From the NCBI GenBank assembly GCA_002477465.1, contig DLPV01000019.1, forward strand, positions 8,281 through 72,280: DNA of 64,000 nt, in the 5' to 3' direction. Numbering within the stretch: position 1 is the stretch's first letter; each line of letters opens with the position of its first letter. Of the stretch, positions 1 through 9,222 are shown one piece after another. Both the position numbers and the translations under genes were made by a program. Origin of the DNA: Gammaproteobacteria bacterium UBA7449. GTDB taxonomy: Bacteria > Pseudomonadota > Gammaproteobacteria > Pseudomonadales > Pseudohongiellaceae. The notes under the pieces were generated by a model. It did not search any database. It was not told where the DNA came from and saw only the letters and a list, made by a program, of their open reading frames with translations.

Positions 1-118
1 AGCTTTCGACAGCGGATTCCCCGTACCGAGGGGTCGGGCACTTGACTTGTGCCGGGCTTTGCCTGAAGTTAGGGTGTTCGAACTAGCTAACTTACTGATT
101 TGAAGATGGATTCTCCAG
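1..118. other. Window edge, no assignable gene
   Basis: The second forward frame is open from the window edge to a TGA at about position 109, so these bases could hold the last ~35 codons of an upstream gene. The peptide is too short to recognise. No tRNA, terminator hairpin or clear promoter was seen before the ATG at 119. Confidence 0.3.
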
Positions 119-1069
119 ATGCGGTTGTTCATCGCCGGGGCTAATAGTCCTACCGGCAAAGATCTCATCGAAATTTTGCGGCGCCGCAAGATTCGTTTCA
201 TGTCGCCCCCGGATAAGCACTTTGATCCGGATAATGGTGTGGCTATTGCCAAGATGGTGACGGATTACGCCCCCACCCAACTGATCAACCTGACCGACTT
301 CATATCGGGTAACCATAGCGCACTAAAGCGCGCAGAATCCGCGGTGGACCGCTGTCACAAGGTGAATGCGGAGCTGCCTGGTACCCTGGCCGAAATCTGC
401 AATCACCTGAATGTGCCAATGCTGCACCTGTCCACTCCCTATGTCTTTGATGGCGGCAAGCGCCTCGCTTACAACGAAAGTGATGACACCAATCCGCGGG
501 GAGTTTACGGGCTTTCCTCGCTGGCGGGAGAGCAGGCCGTGCGGCAGCATAATGCCCATATCATCCTGCGACCGGGATGGCTCTTCGGTAAGTGGAAGCG
601 GGGACTGATCAAGTCCTGGATTCGAACCGCGATCAAGAATCGAGGTGAAGTGCAGGTCACCAAGCGGCGCTTTAGTCCGACCCATACCGGCGACATGGCT
701 GCCGCAATTCTCGCAGTTGCCCGGCAGGTAGATTGTGAAGCCAACGTATGGGGTACCTATCACTACAGCGGGCTGGAGACCAAGGAAGAGGCCGAGTTTG
801 CGGAATTAACCCTGAAGTATGCGGCTAGCTACGATGAAGAAATCTACCAGCTGCTGGACACCACGCGCTTTATCGAGCGCGAGGCGCGGGCGCCAGAGAT
901 TCGTAATTCCACAATGTCCAGTAAGAAGATATTTGACACTTTTGGTATTAAGCAAAAATCCTGGCGCGGCCATCTGCAGGATGTTGTGAAACTCCTTTAC
1001 GGCGACAGGGGTGGCTATGTTAAACAGACCCAGGACGACGGTGACTCCGCTGAGACCAGTGCGGCTTGA
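119..1069 (+). CDS. RmlD-like sugar-nucleotide reductase family protein, probably non-catalytic
   Basis: This 316-residue protein belongs to the extended SDR/RmlD family, whose members reduce dTDP-4-dehydrorhamnose with NAD(P)H in the cytoplasm. Support comes from the N-terminal Rossmann start (MRLFIAGANS), a family motif STPYVFDG (residues 105-112, canonical STDYVFDG) and YGLSSLAGE (130-138). Two key features are altered. The active-site YxxxK reads Y130-G-L-S-S134, so the catalytic lysine is missing. The GxxGxxG loop is G7-x-x-S10-x-x-G13. It is therefore probably a substrate- or NAD-binding relative, not a true dTDP-rhamnose synthase. No rml genes lie nearby; moeA follows 70 bp downstream on the same strand. 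Confidence 0.75.
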   Translation: MRLFIAGANSPTGKDLIEILRRRKIRFMSPPDKHFDPDNGVAIAKMVTDYAPTQLINLTDFISGNHSALKRAESAVDRCHKVNAELPGTLAEICNHLNVPMLHLSTPYVFDGGKRLAYNESDDTNPRGVYGLSSLAGEQAVRQHNAHIILRPGWLFGKWKRGLIKSWIRTAIKNRGEVQVTKRRFSPTHTGDMAAAILAVARQVDCEANVWGTYHYSGLETKEEAEFAELTLKYAASYDEEIYQLLDTTRFIEREARAPEIRNSTMSSKKIFDTFGIKQKSWRGHLQDVVKLLYGDRGGYVKQTQDDGDSAETSAA

Positions 1070-1139
1070 GGCGGCAACTGTCAGTCACCAACCTTGAATT
1101 TCCTCAGCGCAAAAACTAGCGAAAAAGAAGAGTGACAAG

Positions 1140-2372
1140 ATGCCCCCGAGCCATCCTGGCAAGCCACTGACACCTATCGAAGCAGCAATTCCGCCGCTGC
1201 TGCAGTCCCTGCCGCAGATGCTGGAAGTCGAGGCGGTTCCGATGGAGCAGGCGTTGGGGAGAATCGTTGGTAGCGATGTGGCTGCGCCGATAAACGTGCC
1301 GCCACATGCCAACAGCGCGATGGATGGCTATGCACTAAGGGCCGCAGATAGTCAGGGTGCACGAGGTTTGGTGCAAGTCAGTCAGCGCATTGCTGCTGGT
1401 CAGGTAGGTGAGCCACTCCAGGCCGGCACCGCGGCCCGCATCTTCACCGGGGCACCGCTGCCGCCGGGCGCGGATGCCGTAGTGATGCAGGAAAACACCC
1501 GCGCTGAAGATGAGGCTATAAGCATCCTGCAGGCAGTGGTTCCGGGCGAGAATGTGCGCGCTGCGGGTGAAGATATTGTTGCTGGCGCGAAGCTATTTGG
1601 TGAAGGGCGCCGCTTGCGTCCCCAGGATATTGGTGTGTTGGCCTCCGTGGGTCTCACCCGGGTAACGGTAAGAAGGGCGCTAAGGGTGGCTTTACTGGTT
1701 ACTGGTGATGAATTAGTGCCACCTGGCACTGAATTAAAGCTAGGCCAAATCTATAATTCCAATAACTACACTATCGCGGCATTGCTCAGGAATCTTGGTG
1801 CGGAAGTCATAGAAATGGGTGTGGTTGGTGATGAATTTAATACCACCCAAAGTGTGTTAAAAACCGCCGCCGAACAGGTAGATGTCATCATCAGCACAGG
1901 CGGGGTTTCCGTCGGCGAAGAAGACCACGTCAAACCAGCGGTGGAATCCCTGGGCGGTCTGGATATGTGGAAGCTCGCCATCAAGCCGGGCAAACCCTTT
2001 GCCAGTGGCAAGGTATGCGGTAAACAGTTTTTTGGCTTGCCGGGAAATCCGGTTTCGGCGTTTGTCACCTTCGTGCTGCTGGTGCGCCCGGCTCTATTGT
2101 CTATGCAGGCCTGTGACCGGCCTTTTTCGGATTGGATTGATGTGCCCGCTGGTTTCGACCGAGCGCAATGCGGCGAGCGCCAGGAATACATCCGGGTGAC
2201 GTTGGGCCGAAATGCAGAGGACGGTTTGAGCCTGAAACCTCTCGACAACCAGAGTTCGGGAGTTGGGGCTTCCCTCAGTGTTGCAGATGGTCTTGCCATC
2301 ATTCCGCCCCATACTGCGGTTGCAGAAGGTGATAAACTTCGCTATCTCTCTTTTGCGGAGCTCACTAACTGA
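1140..2372 (+). CDS. moeA: Molybdopterin molybdenumtransferase MoeA
   Basis: This cytoplasmic enzyme inserts molybdate into adenylylated molybdopterin, the last common step of molybdenum-cofactor synthesis. The 410-residue length is normal for MoeA. Family blocks are visible: PPHANSAMDGYA near residue 60, FTGAPLPPGADAVVMQENT near residue 100, the MPT-binding segment STGGVSVGEEDHVK in the middle, and GLPGNPVSAFVTF before the C-terminal beta domain. The ATG at 1140 is the first in frame. The next gene starts 15 bp after the stop, suggesting cotranscription, although that gene is not a cofactor gene. No other moa or mob genes are in the window. Confidence 0.95.
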   Translation: MPPSHPGKPLTPIEAAIPPLLQSLPQMLEVEAVPMEQALGRIVGSDVAAPINVPPHANSAMDGYALRAADSQGARGLVQVSQRIAAGQVGEPLQAGTAARIFTGAPLPPGADAVVMQENTRAEDEAISILQAVVPGENVRAAGEDIVAGAKLFGEGRRLRPQDIGVLASVGLTRVTVRRALRVALLVTGDELVPPGTELKLGQIYNSNNYTIAALLRNLGAEVIEMGVVGDEFNTTQSVLKTAAEQVDVIISTGGVSVGEEDHVKPAVESLGGLDMWKLAIKPGKPFASGKVCGKQFFGLPGNPVSAFVTFVLLVRPALLSMQACDRPFSDWIDVPAGFDRAQCGERQEYIRVTLGRNAEDGLSLKPLDNQSSGVGASLSVADGLAIIPPHTAVAEGDKLRYLSFAELTN

Positions 2373-2386
2373 GTATCAGCGACAAC

Positions 2387-3133
2387 ATGAAATCAGGCGG
2401 TATTCCCAGACTGTCTTTGCGTTTGCTCACGGTGGTGGGTTGCGGCGTCTTGCTGGTAGCCTGTGCGACGGAAACGCCGGAGCCAGAAACTGCCGCGGAG
2501 ACAGAGCAGGCCATCCAGATCCGGACTCTGTCTGAGGCCGAGGTGATTCGTGGCGCTAGTGCTAACGGCAGCCCGCGTATGATTGCCGATTTGCTGTTTG
2601 CAGCTTTACAGGCATTGGACGCGGATCGCCTGCTGACGCCGATGAATGACAACGCCTACGACCGTTTCCAGCGGGTACTCTCATTCGATCCCGATAATGT
2701 AATTGCTCTCGAAGGCCTCGAGGATATCGTGCTGCGCTATGTCGAATTGGCGCAGGACGCCAGTCGCCAGGGCTTGTTTGAGGAAGCGGAGACTCTGTTG
2801 GGCAGGGCGCGCTATGTCAATCCGGCCCATCCTGCCATCGTCGAGGCTGGCGACCTACTGCAGGCCGAGAAAGACTCCGGCGATCTGTTCTTTGAGTTAA
2901 ATGCTGGTGAGCTGGCACAGCGCTCTGAGGCGATCCAGCAAGAGATTGCTGCCATTGCAGAGCAGGCTCGAGAAAACGAAGCATTTTTTCTCATTACCGC
3001 GCCTAGTGATGACGTGGCCCGTTGGATATTCAGTGTTATGCGTGAGGCGGTATCCGGCTATCGCTTGCGTGGCAATATCGAGTTAGCCAGTCGCAGTGGT
3101 GTGCGCTTACGATTGCCAGAAGCCGAGGACTGA
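2387..3133 (+). CDS. Putative lipoprotein with helical (TPR-like) repeats
   Basis: This 248-residue protein begins with a lipoprotein signal whose lipobox is LLVAC (cysteine at about residue 26). An acidic, proline-rich linker follows, then an alpha-helical region. Around residues 100-165 it resembles tetratricopeptide repeats (FDPDNVIALEGLEDIV, then RQGLFEEAETLLGRAR and NPAHPAIVEAGD). The C-terminus is a compact, possibly alpha/beta piece. I do not recognise a named family. It lies between moeA and a DUF2333 gene, 15 bp from the former and 55 bp from the latter, so it probably shares their transcript. Envelope attachment is inferred from the lipobox. Confidence 0.7.
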   Translation: MKSGGIPRLSLRLLTVVGCGVLLVACATETPEPETAAETEQAIQIRTLSEAEVIRGASANGSPRMIADLLFAALQALDADRLLTPMNDNAYDRFQRVLSFDPDNVIALEGLEDIVLRYVELAQDASRQGLFEEAETLLGRARYVNPAHPAIVEAGDLLQAEKDSGDLFFELNAGELAQRSEAIQQEIAAIAEQARENEAFFLITAPSDDVARWIFSVMREAVSGYRLRGNIELASRSGVRLRLPEAED

Positions 3134-3188
3134 TGCGGCACCATATTGAGTTCATCAACCATTTGCCCTTTGCAGCGAGTAACTGAGT

Positions 3189-4238
3189 ATGTTCGACAAG
3201 TTAAAGCAGGGTTGGACCAGCTTCATAGCATTGCTCACACCGGGTGAGAATAGTGCGGGATGGTGTCGCGGAATCCTCACTGGCATGGGGTTCTTGATTA
3301 TCCTGATTCTGCTGGTCGGGATGTATTGGAGCAATGAGCCAGCGCATTTCGATGTCAGGTTAAACGCACAGGAGAAGCTTACCGGTTCAGGGCTAGACAC
3401 CGTCCCTGGCGCAATCACTACTTCGGCCTTGATTAGAGTGGCGGAAACCTTGCTGGACAAGCCGGGGGGATACCTCACCAATGATGTCATGCCTCCTGGG
3501 TTATACCTGGATAATATCCCGAACTGGGAATATGGCGCTCTGGTTCAGGTCAGGGATTTGTCGCGGTCTTTTCGGGAGGATTTCAGTCGCTCGCAATCCC
3601 AGTCCACTGAAGACCCTGACCTGATCATTGCTGAGCCCAATTTTAACTTCAATAGTGATAGCTGGTTGTTTCCGCCCACCGAGTCTGAGTATCGCGAGGC
3701 AATCGAGCGGGTGGATTCCTATTTGCTGCGAATTTCCGACCCTGCGAATGTGGATGCACAGTTCTTTGCTCGCGCCGATAACCTGGCGTCATGGTTGCTC
3801 AATGTCGAGTCGCGATTGGGTAGCTTGTCGCAGCGCCTCAGCGCCAGTGTGGGGCAGGCCCGAATTAACACTGACACTGCGGAAGAGTCTGCGGCAGTGC
3901 AGTCCACGCCCTCCAGTGCCGAAGTGGAAGTGCGAACGCCCTGGCTAGAAATTGATGATGTGTTTTACGAGGCCAGAGGCTCGACCTGGGCGCTGATGCA
4001 TTTTCTGCGTGCGATCGAAGTGGACTTCGAGGAGGTGCTGGTAGACAAGAACGCAATGGCCAGCCTGCGGCAGATCATCAGGGAATTAGAGGCCAGCCAG
4101 CGCACTGTGTTTTTCCCTGTTATTCTCAATGGTTCCGGCTTTGGTATTTTTGCCAATCATTCACTCACCATGGCCAACTATGTGTCGCGTGCCAATGCCG
4201 CAATTATTGATTTGCGCAACTTGCTGGCCCAGGGATAG
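3189..4238 (+). CDS. DUF2333 family membrane-anchored protein
   Basis: This 349-residue protein has a short cytoplasmic N-terminus, one transmembrane helix (about residues 31-50, ILTGMGFLIILILLVGMYW) and a large periplasmic domain. The domain contains DUF2333-type stretches such as GGYLTNDVMPPGLYLDN and NWEYGALVQVRDLSR, and ends in a helical segment. Function is unknown for the family, which is widespread in gammaproteobacteria. The start ATG at 3189 follows the preceding lipoprotein gene closely. A SulP transporter gene follows on the same strand after 61 bp. Confidence 0.85.
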   Translation: MFDKLKQGWTSFIALLTPGENSAGWCRGILTGMGFLIILILLVGMYWSNEPAHFDVRLNAQEKLTGSGLDTVPGAITTSALIRVAETLLDKPGGYLTNDVMPPGLYLDNIPNWEYGALVQVRDLSRSFREDFSRSQSQSTEDPDLIIAEPNFNFNSDSWLFPPTESEYREAIERVDSYLLRISDPANVDAQFFARADNLASWLLNVESRLGSLSQRLSASVGQARINTDTAEESAAVQSTPSSAEVEVRTPWLEIDDVFYEARGSTWALMHFLRAIEVDFEEVLVDKNAMASLRQIIRELEASQRTVFFPVILNGSGFGIFANHSLTMANYVSRANAAIIDLRNLLAQG

Positions 4239-4299
4239 GGATAGACTTGTTTGCTTTCAAGATTGCGACTCGGCCGCTTCTGCGGGAGCGATTGACTAG

Positions 4300-6030
4300 T
4301 TGAAGCAAATCGGCGCTCTTATTCGTTTCATTCCCATTCTGGGCTGGCTGCCCCGATACAATCAGGTCAAGCTGGTCGATGACCTGGTGGCTGCGGTTAT
4401 CGTTGCCATCATGTTGATTCCTCAAACCCTGGCTTATGCCCTGGTGGCCGGTATGCCGGCTGAAACCGGTCTGTATGCGAGCCTGTTTGGCCTGACGGTT
4501 TACTGTGTGTTCGGCAGCAGTAATACCCTTTCCGTTGCGCCGGTCGCGGTGGTGTCTTTGATGACCGCAGCGGCGCTGGCCAAGCTGGAGTTGAGCGGCG
4601 TCAGTCAATATACCTCGGCGGCATTTGCACTGACCTTTCTGTCCGGTGCTTTCCTGCTGGTGCTCGGTTTGTTGCGTCTCGGCTTCATGGCAAACTTTAT
4701 CTCCCATCCCGTGATTAGCGCTTTTATCACGGCATCGGCAGTTATCATTGCCATCAGTCAGCTGCGTCATCTGCTGGGTGTTGAGGCGGCGGGGCAATCC
4801 GTGTTGGAACTGGTGCCAGCGCTGGTGTTCGCCGTGCCCGAAACCAATCTGATCTCTCTGGCCCTTGGTCTTGCCTCCATTACAGGCATCCTGTGGTGTA
4901 AGCGTGGGCTTGCGACGCAGCTGTTGAAGCGTGGCGTTTCTGAATCTTTAGCCGGCACGCTGTCGCGCGCGGGTCCAGTGCTGGTTGCCGTGCTGGCAGC
5001 CCTGTTCGCTTTTCTGTTTCGCCTTGATGAGCTTGGCGTGCAGCTGTTGGGTGAAGTGCCTGCAGGTTTGCCAGACTTGCAGCTACCTGCTTTTACCGTT
5101 GAACAGCTGCGGGGGCTATTAGGGTCAGCAGTGTTAATAGCCATTATCGGCTTTGTGGAGTCAGTCTCCGTCGCTCAGGTCATGGCGGCCAAACGTCGCG
5201 AGCGGATAGACCTGGATCAGGAGCTGGTAGGGTTGGGGGCGGCTAACATGGCGGTGTCCGCTGGCGGCGGCTTTCCTGTTAGTGGCGGTTTTTCCCGATC
5301 CATAGTGAATTTCGAGGCCGGGGCGGCAACTCCTGCGGCCGGTGCGTTTACCGCGCTCATCATAGCAATCGTTGCGCTGTTCCTGACCCCGGCTCTGTTC
5401 TGGTTGCCGCGGGTTTGCCTGGCGTCGACCATTCTGGTGGCAGTCTACCCGCTGCTGGATTTTTCCATGTTGGGTAGATCCTGGCGCTACTCCAAGGCAG
5501 ACTTTGTCGCCGTGGCTTTAACCCTGCTGCTGACGCTTGCGATTGGTGTCGAGATAGGTGTTGCCACTGGCGTGTTGGTTTCAATACTGATCCACTTGTA
5601 CAAGGAATCCAAACCCCATGTTGCCGTAGTAGGGCGAATCGAGGGCACAGAACATTTCCGTAGTGTCGATCGTCATGATGTCGAGACTTTCGAGAACCAG
5701 CTTTCAATTCGAATCGATGAAAGTCTTTATTTTGCTAACACACGTTACCTGGAAGAATTGATCTTTGAGCTGGTGGCAGACAAGCCGAAGTTGGAACATG
5801 TCGTGTTGATGTGTGCGGCGGTAAACCGCATAGATCTCAGTGCTCTGGAGACGCTGGAGAAAATTAATGAAACCCTTTCCGGGCTGGGAATCAAGCTCCA
5901 TCTGTCGGAAGTCAAAGGCCCTATCATGGACCGCCTTGCAACAACGGGTTTCTTCAAATCGCTGTCTGGCAAGAACTATCTTAGCCATAACGAAGCAGTA
6001 GAGGATTTGCGCGCAGCGACTGGCACCTGA
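4300..6030 (+). CDS. SulP family anion transporter with STAS domain
   Basis: This 576-residue inner-membrane transporter belongs to the SulP (SLC26) family, which moves sulfate, bicarbonate or dicarboxylates with H+ or Na+. The family signature is visible at the N-terminus (IPQTLAYALVAGMPAETGLY), followed by about 10-12 hydrophobic segments to residue ~430 and a cytoplasmic STAS domain at residues ~450-570 (LSIRIDESLYFANTRYLEEL). The start is taken as TTG at 4300, preceded at 11-15 bp by GGGAG. The next in-frame ATG would delete part of the signature. Substrate cannot be decided from sequence. Confidence 0.93.
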   Translation: MKQIGALIRFIPILGWLPRYNQVKLVDDLVAAVIVAIMLIPQTLAYALVAGMPAETGLYASLFGLTVYCVFGSSNTLSVAPVAVVSLMTAAALAKLELSGVSQYTSAAFALTFLSGAFLLVLGLLRLGFMANFISHPVISAFITASAVIIAISQLRHLLGVEAAGQSVLELVPALVFAVPETNLISLALGLASITGILWCKRGLATQLLKRGVSESLAGTLSRAGPVLVAVLAALFAFLFRLDELGVQLLGEVPAGLPDLQLPAFTVEQLRGLLGSAVLIAIIGFVESVSVAQVMAAKRRERIDLDQELVGLGAANMAVSAGGGFPVSGGFSRSIVNFEAGAATPAAGAFTALIIAIVALFLTPALFWLPRVCLASTILVAVYPLLDFSMLGRSWRYSKADFVAVALTLLLTLAIGVEIGVATGVLVSILIHLYKESKPHVAVVGRIEGTEHFRSVDRHDVETFENQLSIRIDESLYFANTRYLEELIFELVADKPKLEHVVLMCAAVNRIDLSALETLEKINETLSGLGIKLHLSEVKGPIMDRLATTGFFKSLSGKNYLSHNEAVEDLRAATGT

Positions 6031-6091
6031 TGCATAGGCAGTGCTGTGGTTGCTTCGTTGAGCGCAGCAAGCCCTACCGACATGTAGATTT

Positions 6092-6122
6092 TGGCCAACC
6101 CCGAATGGCAAAGGGGTCGGCC
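6092..6122. terminator. Hairpin between convergent genes
   Basis: Inverted repeat ggccaacccc (6093-6102) and ggggtcggcc (6113-6122), ten pairs with one mismatch and a 10-nt loop. It lies between the convergent sulP-type gene and the oxidoreductase gene. The trailing T-run is weak, so termination activity is a guess. Confidence 0.5.
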
Positions 6123-6163
6123 AGTTTCAAGATAGTCGATTGTAGAAGTTAAAAAAGAGTGAT

Positions 6164-7174
6164 CTAGATTTTTACGATCATCTTGCCAAAGTTATCGCCG
6201 CTAAACAGGGCTAGAAAGGCATCGAGGGCTTTATCCAGACCTTCATAAACTGTTTCCTGATACTGGATTTTGCCGTCCTGAATCCAGCCAACCATTTTTT
6301 CCAGAAATTCTGCTTGCATCTCACTATGGTCAAAGACGATAAAACCGTTGATGCGAATCTTTTTGCCGACAATCAGCATCAAGTTGTTGGGCCCTGGTGC
6401 CGGCTTGGCATCGTTGTAAGCTGAGATCATGCCGCAGGCCGCGATACGGCCAAATGGATTCATCACGTTGAGGGCGGCCTGCAGGTGTTCACCACCCACG
6501 TTCTCAAAATACACATCGACGCCGTCCGGAGCTGCTTCTGCCAGCGCTTTGGTCAGATTACCGCAGGTCTTGTAGTTGATGGTGGCGTCGACGCCACATT
6601 TTTCTTTTAGCCATTGCGCTTTGCTGTCGCTGCCTACGCTGCCCACTACACGACAGCCCAACTGTCTGGCAATCTGGCAGACGATGGCGCCGACTGCTCC
6701 CGAGGCGGCGGAAACGAATACAGTTTCTCCCGCTTTCGGTTCACCGAATTTCTTCAGGCCGACATAAGCGGTAAAACCGGGCATGCCAAGCGCACCGAGA
6801 TAGAGAGACAGCCGGTCTTTGTCGAAAGGTTGCAAGACGGTGACCGATGAATCGTCGGCCACCAGCCTGTCGCGCCAGGCTCCCTGATTCAACACGATGT
6901 CGCCGATCTTCACCTTGTCAGACTGGGACTCAATAACTTCGCCAATGGCGCCGCCATACATCGCTTTATTTAGCTGGTAGGCGTCGGCATACACGGCATT
7001 CTCTCGCATGCGTCCGCGCATGTAAGGGTCTACTGACATGTACAGATTTTTGATCAACACCTGGCCCGCCGCGGGAGGTGTCAACTCGCGCTGGACCATT
7101 TCCACGTCTGCGGCGCTGGGCATGCCGGCTGGGCGATTGATTAGATGTATTTCGTTTGCGCTGTAGTTACTCAT
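6164..7174 (-). CDS. Zinc-independent NADP-dependent oxidoreductase (MDR family, CurA/LTB4-dehydrogenase type)
   Basis: This 336-residue cytoplasmic enzyme belongs to the medium-chain dehydrogenase/reductase group that reduces alkenal or enone double bonds with NADPH. Visible motifs are SVDPYMRGRM near residue 50, the cofactor loop SAASGAVGAIVCQIA near 155, the ribose-binding KEKCGVDATINYK near 190 and VDVYFENVGG near 220. The zinc-binding cysteines of alcohol dehydrogenases are absent, as expected for this subfamily. The exact substrate is unknown. It is encoded just upstream (20 bp) of nothing on its own strand except the TRAP genes, which end at 7195, so readthrough from the TRAP operon is possible. 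Confidence 0.92.
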   Translation of the reverse strand: MSNYSANEIHLINRPAGMPSAADVEMVQRELTPPAAGQVLIKNLYMSVDPYMRGRMRENAVYADAYQLNKAMYGGAIGEVIESQSDKVKIGDIVLNQGAWRDRLVADDSSVTVLQPFDKDRLSLYLGALGMPGFTAYVGLKKFGEPKAGETVFVSAASGAVGAIVCQIARQLGCRVVGSVGSDSKAQWLKEKCGVDATINYKTCGNLTKALAEAAPDGVDVYFENVGGEHLQAALNVMNPFGRIAACGMISAYNDAKPAPGPNNLMLIVGKKIRINGFIVFDHSEMQAEFLEKMVGWIQDGKIQYQETVYEGLDKALDAFLALFSGDNFGKMIVKI

Positions 7175-7194
7175 GAAGTTTTCTCAAGCTGTTA

Positions 7195-9222
7195 TCAAGT
7201 TGTTTGTGGTTCAGCCACTGCGGTGACGAGTTGGTTGTTTTGGTGCTGTAAAAAGACTATGCCCACCAGCAAGGCGGCGCCCAGGGCGTGATAATAGATG
7301 GGCAGGGGTGTCCACATCAGCAGGAATGCGCTGACCAATAAAGCGAGCGCTGCGGCTGGTGTAATGCGCGCCTCAAGATGCCACTGTAGCAAGCCAGCCA
7401 GAGCGTAGAGTCCCATACATGCCCACAGGAATACCTCGATTCGTTCAGGCCAGGTGCCTGAGATCAGAGGCGAGTAAGCGAACAGTATCGGCACCAGGTA
7501 CAGCCCCTTGGCGACTTTCCAACTGGTGAGACCGGTAGGAATCGGTTTGGTGCCTGCGATGCCCGCAGCCGCAAATGAAGCCAGGCATACGGGTGGCGTG
7601 ACGTTGCTGTCCTGGGACAGCCAGAAGATAATCAGGTGTGCGCTTAACAGCATACCGGTAAGCAATTCCGCCGGCAGCATTTCCTGGCGAATGAGTTGCT
7701 TCATTTCCATGGGCATTTCCTGCAGGGCGACCACTGGGTCTCCGCCAAACAGGCTGAGTGTTGCCGCCACGTTGCTGGGCAGATCGCCTGCCTGCAGTGC
7801 GGCCAACAGTTGGGACTGGCTAATGAGATCAAAAATCAGCGGCGCCGACAGCGTGGCCAGCACGATGTAAGAGGCGGTGACCGGTAATCCCATGCCTAGC
7901 ACCAGGGATGCCAGGGCAACCAGGACCAGTGTGATTAACAGTGAGCCCTGCGCCCATTCCACAATCATCAGGGAAAACGCATTGCCTACGCCGGTGGTGG
8001 TGACCACGTTGATCACGATACCTACGGCGACCAGCAGCAGGGCAGTGGACACCATGTTGCGCACTCCATCAACCACGGCATCGAAGATGTCCTGCGGTTT
8101 CATCGGTGTTGAGGAAAGCCAGGATGCGGCAATCACGGACAGGATGGCGAAGGCAGCCGACGAGGTAGGCGTGCGGCCGGAGATGAGAAACCCGATCAAA
8201 ACACTGAGCGGAATAATAAAGTGCCAGCCTTCTTTTAATACGGTGCGTACCGATTCGCCTTCACCATCCTGCACCGGGGTCATCCCCAGTCGCTTCGCTT
8301 CAATTCGCACAAAGTAGGAAACCGTGAGGAAGTAGAGCAGGGCGGGTAGGGCCGATGCCGCAATCACAGTGAGATAGGAGATCTGCGTATAGCTTGCCAG
8401 CACAAAGGCACCGGCACCCATGACTGGCGGCATCAGTGCTCCACCGGTAGAGGCAGCGGCCTCAACGCCAGCAGCAAAGCGCGGTGTGAAGCCGGACTTC
8501 TTCATCATGGGGATGGTGATGACGCCGATGGAAACCGTGTTAGCGACTGCAGATCCGGTAACCGACCCCATCAGTCCGGACCCGACCACCGACACCAGGC
8601 CAGCACCACCGGTGAGGCGACGCGTCAGGCAGTTGGCCAGACGCACGATAAAGTCTCCGGCGCCTGATTTAAGCAGGAATGCGCCGAAGATGATGAACAT
8701 AAAAACGAAGGTAGAAGAAATATTGGCGGTGAGTCCAAACATGCCTTCGCTGGTGAAATAGCTGCGATACATGACGGTTTCCAGACTGAGGCCTGGAAAG
8801 GCAAATACGCCGCCGATGTAGCGACCCAGAAAGAGAATATAGGAGAGACTCACCGCAATAAGAGTCGGCATAAACCAACCGGTGGTGCGGCGGGTAAACT
8901 CCATCGCCAATCCGATGGCGATTATTGAGAACACGTAGTCGCTGGCAATAAATTCCGTTTCCCTCGCGTAAAGCGCGTTTTCAAATAGCAGAAGGTAAGC
9001 CGCAGCTGCTATAGCTAGCAGCGCCAATACCACATTGATCCAGTACTGTGGAGACTTCTTGCCATCTGTGAGCAACTCATTGGCCATAAACATGCAGATG
9101 GCGCCAAAGCCTCCAAAGTGGATTGCTGACAGCCATAGTTCGGAAATGCTGGCGAACACATTGCAGTAAATATGAAACAGGGCAAACAGGAATGCCGACC
9201 AGCGCAGCCAGGGTGATGTCAT
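7195..9222 (-). CDS. TRAP transporter permease, fused small and large subunits (TAXI type)
   Basis: This 675-residue inner-membrane protein is a DctQ-DctM fusion of the 4TM/12TM type used with TAXI solute receptors. It takes up organic acids by sodium- or proton-coupled transport. The first ~150 residues contain four hydrophobic segments. The remainder is the DctM-like part, with the characteristic GSVTGSAVANTVSIGVITIPMM, GGALMPPVMGAGAFVLA and GLPVTASYIVLATLSAP stretches. The start ATG overlaps the stop of the receptor gene by 4 bp (ATGA), showing translational coupling. Confidence 0.95.
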   Translation of the reverse strand: MTSPWLRWSAFLFALFHIYCNVFASISELWLSAIHFGGFGAICMFMANELLTDGKKSPQYWINVVLALLAIAAAAYLLLFENALYARETEFIASDYVFSIIAIGLAMEFTRRTTGWFMPTLIAVSLSYILFLGRYIGGVFAFPGLSLETVMYRSYFTSEGMFGLTANISSTFVFMFIIFGAFLLKSGAGDFIVRLANCLTRRLTGGAGLVSVVGSGLMGSVTGSAVANTVSIGVITIPMMKKSGFTPRFAAGVEAAASTGGALMPPVMGAGAFVLASYTQISYLTVIAASALPALLYFLTVSYFVRIEAKRLGMTPVQDGEGESVRTVLKEGWHFIIPLSVLIGFLISGRTPTSSAAFAILSVIAASWLSSTPMKPQDIFDAVVDGVRNMVSTALLLVAVGIVINVVTTTGVGNAFSLMIVEWAQGSLLITLVLVALASLVLGMGLPVTASYIVLATLSAPLIFDLISQSQLLAALQAGDLPSNVAATLSLFGGDPVVALQEMPMEMKQLIRQEMLPAELLTGMLLSAHLIIFWLSQDSNVTPPVCLASFAAAGIAGTKPIPTGLTSWKVAKGLYLVPILFAYSPLISGTWPERIEVFLWACMGLYALAGLLQWHLEARITPAAALALLVSAFLLMWTPLPIYYHALGAALLVGIVFLQHQNNQLVTAVAEPQTT

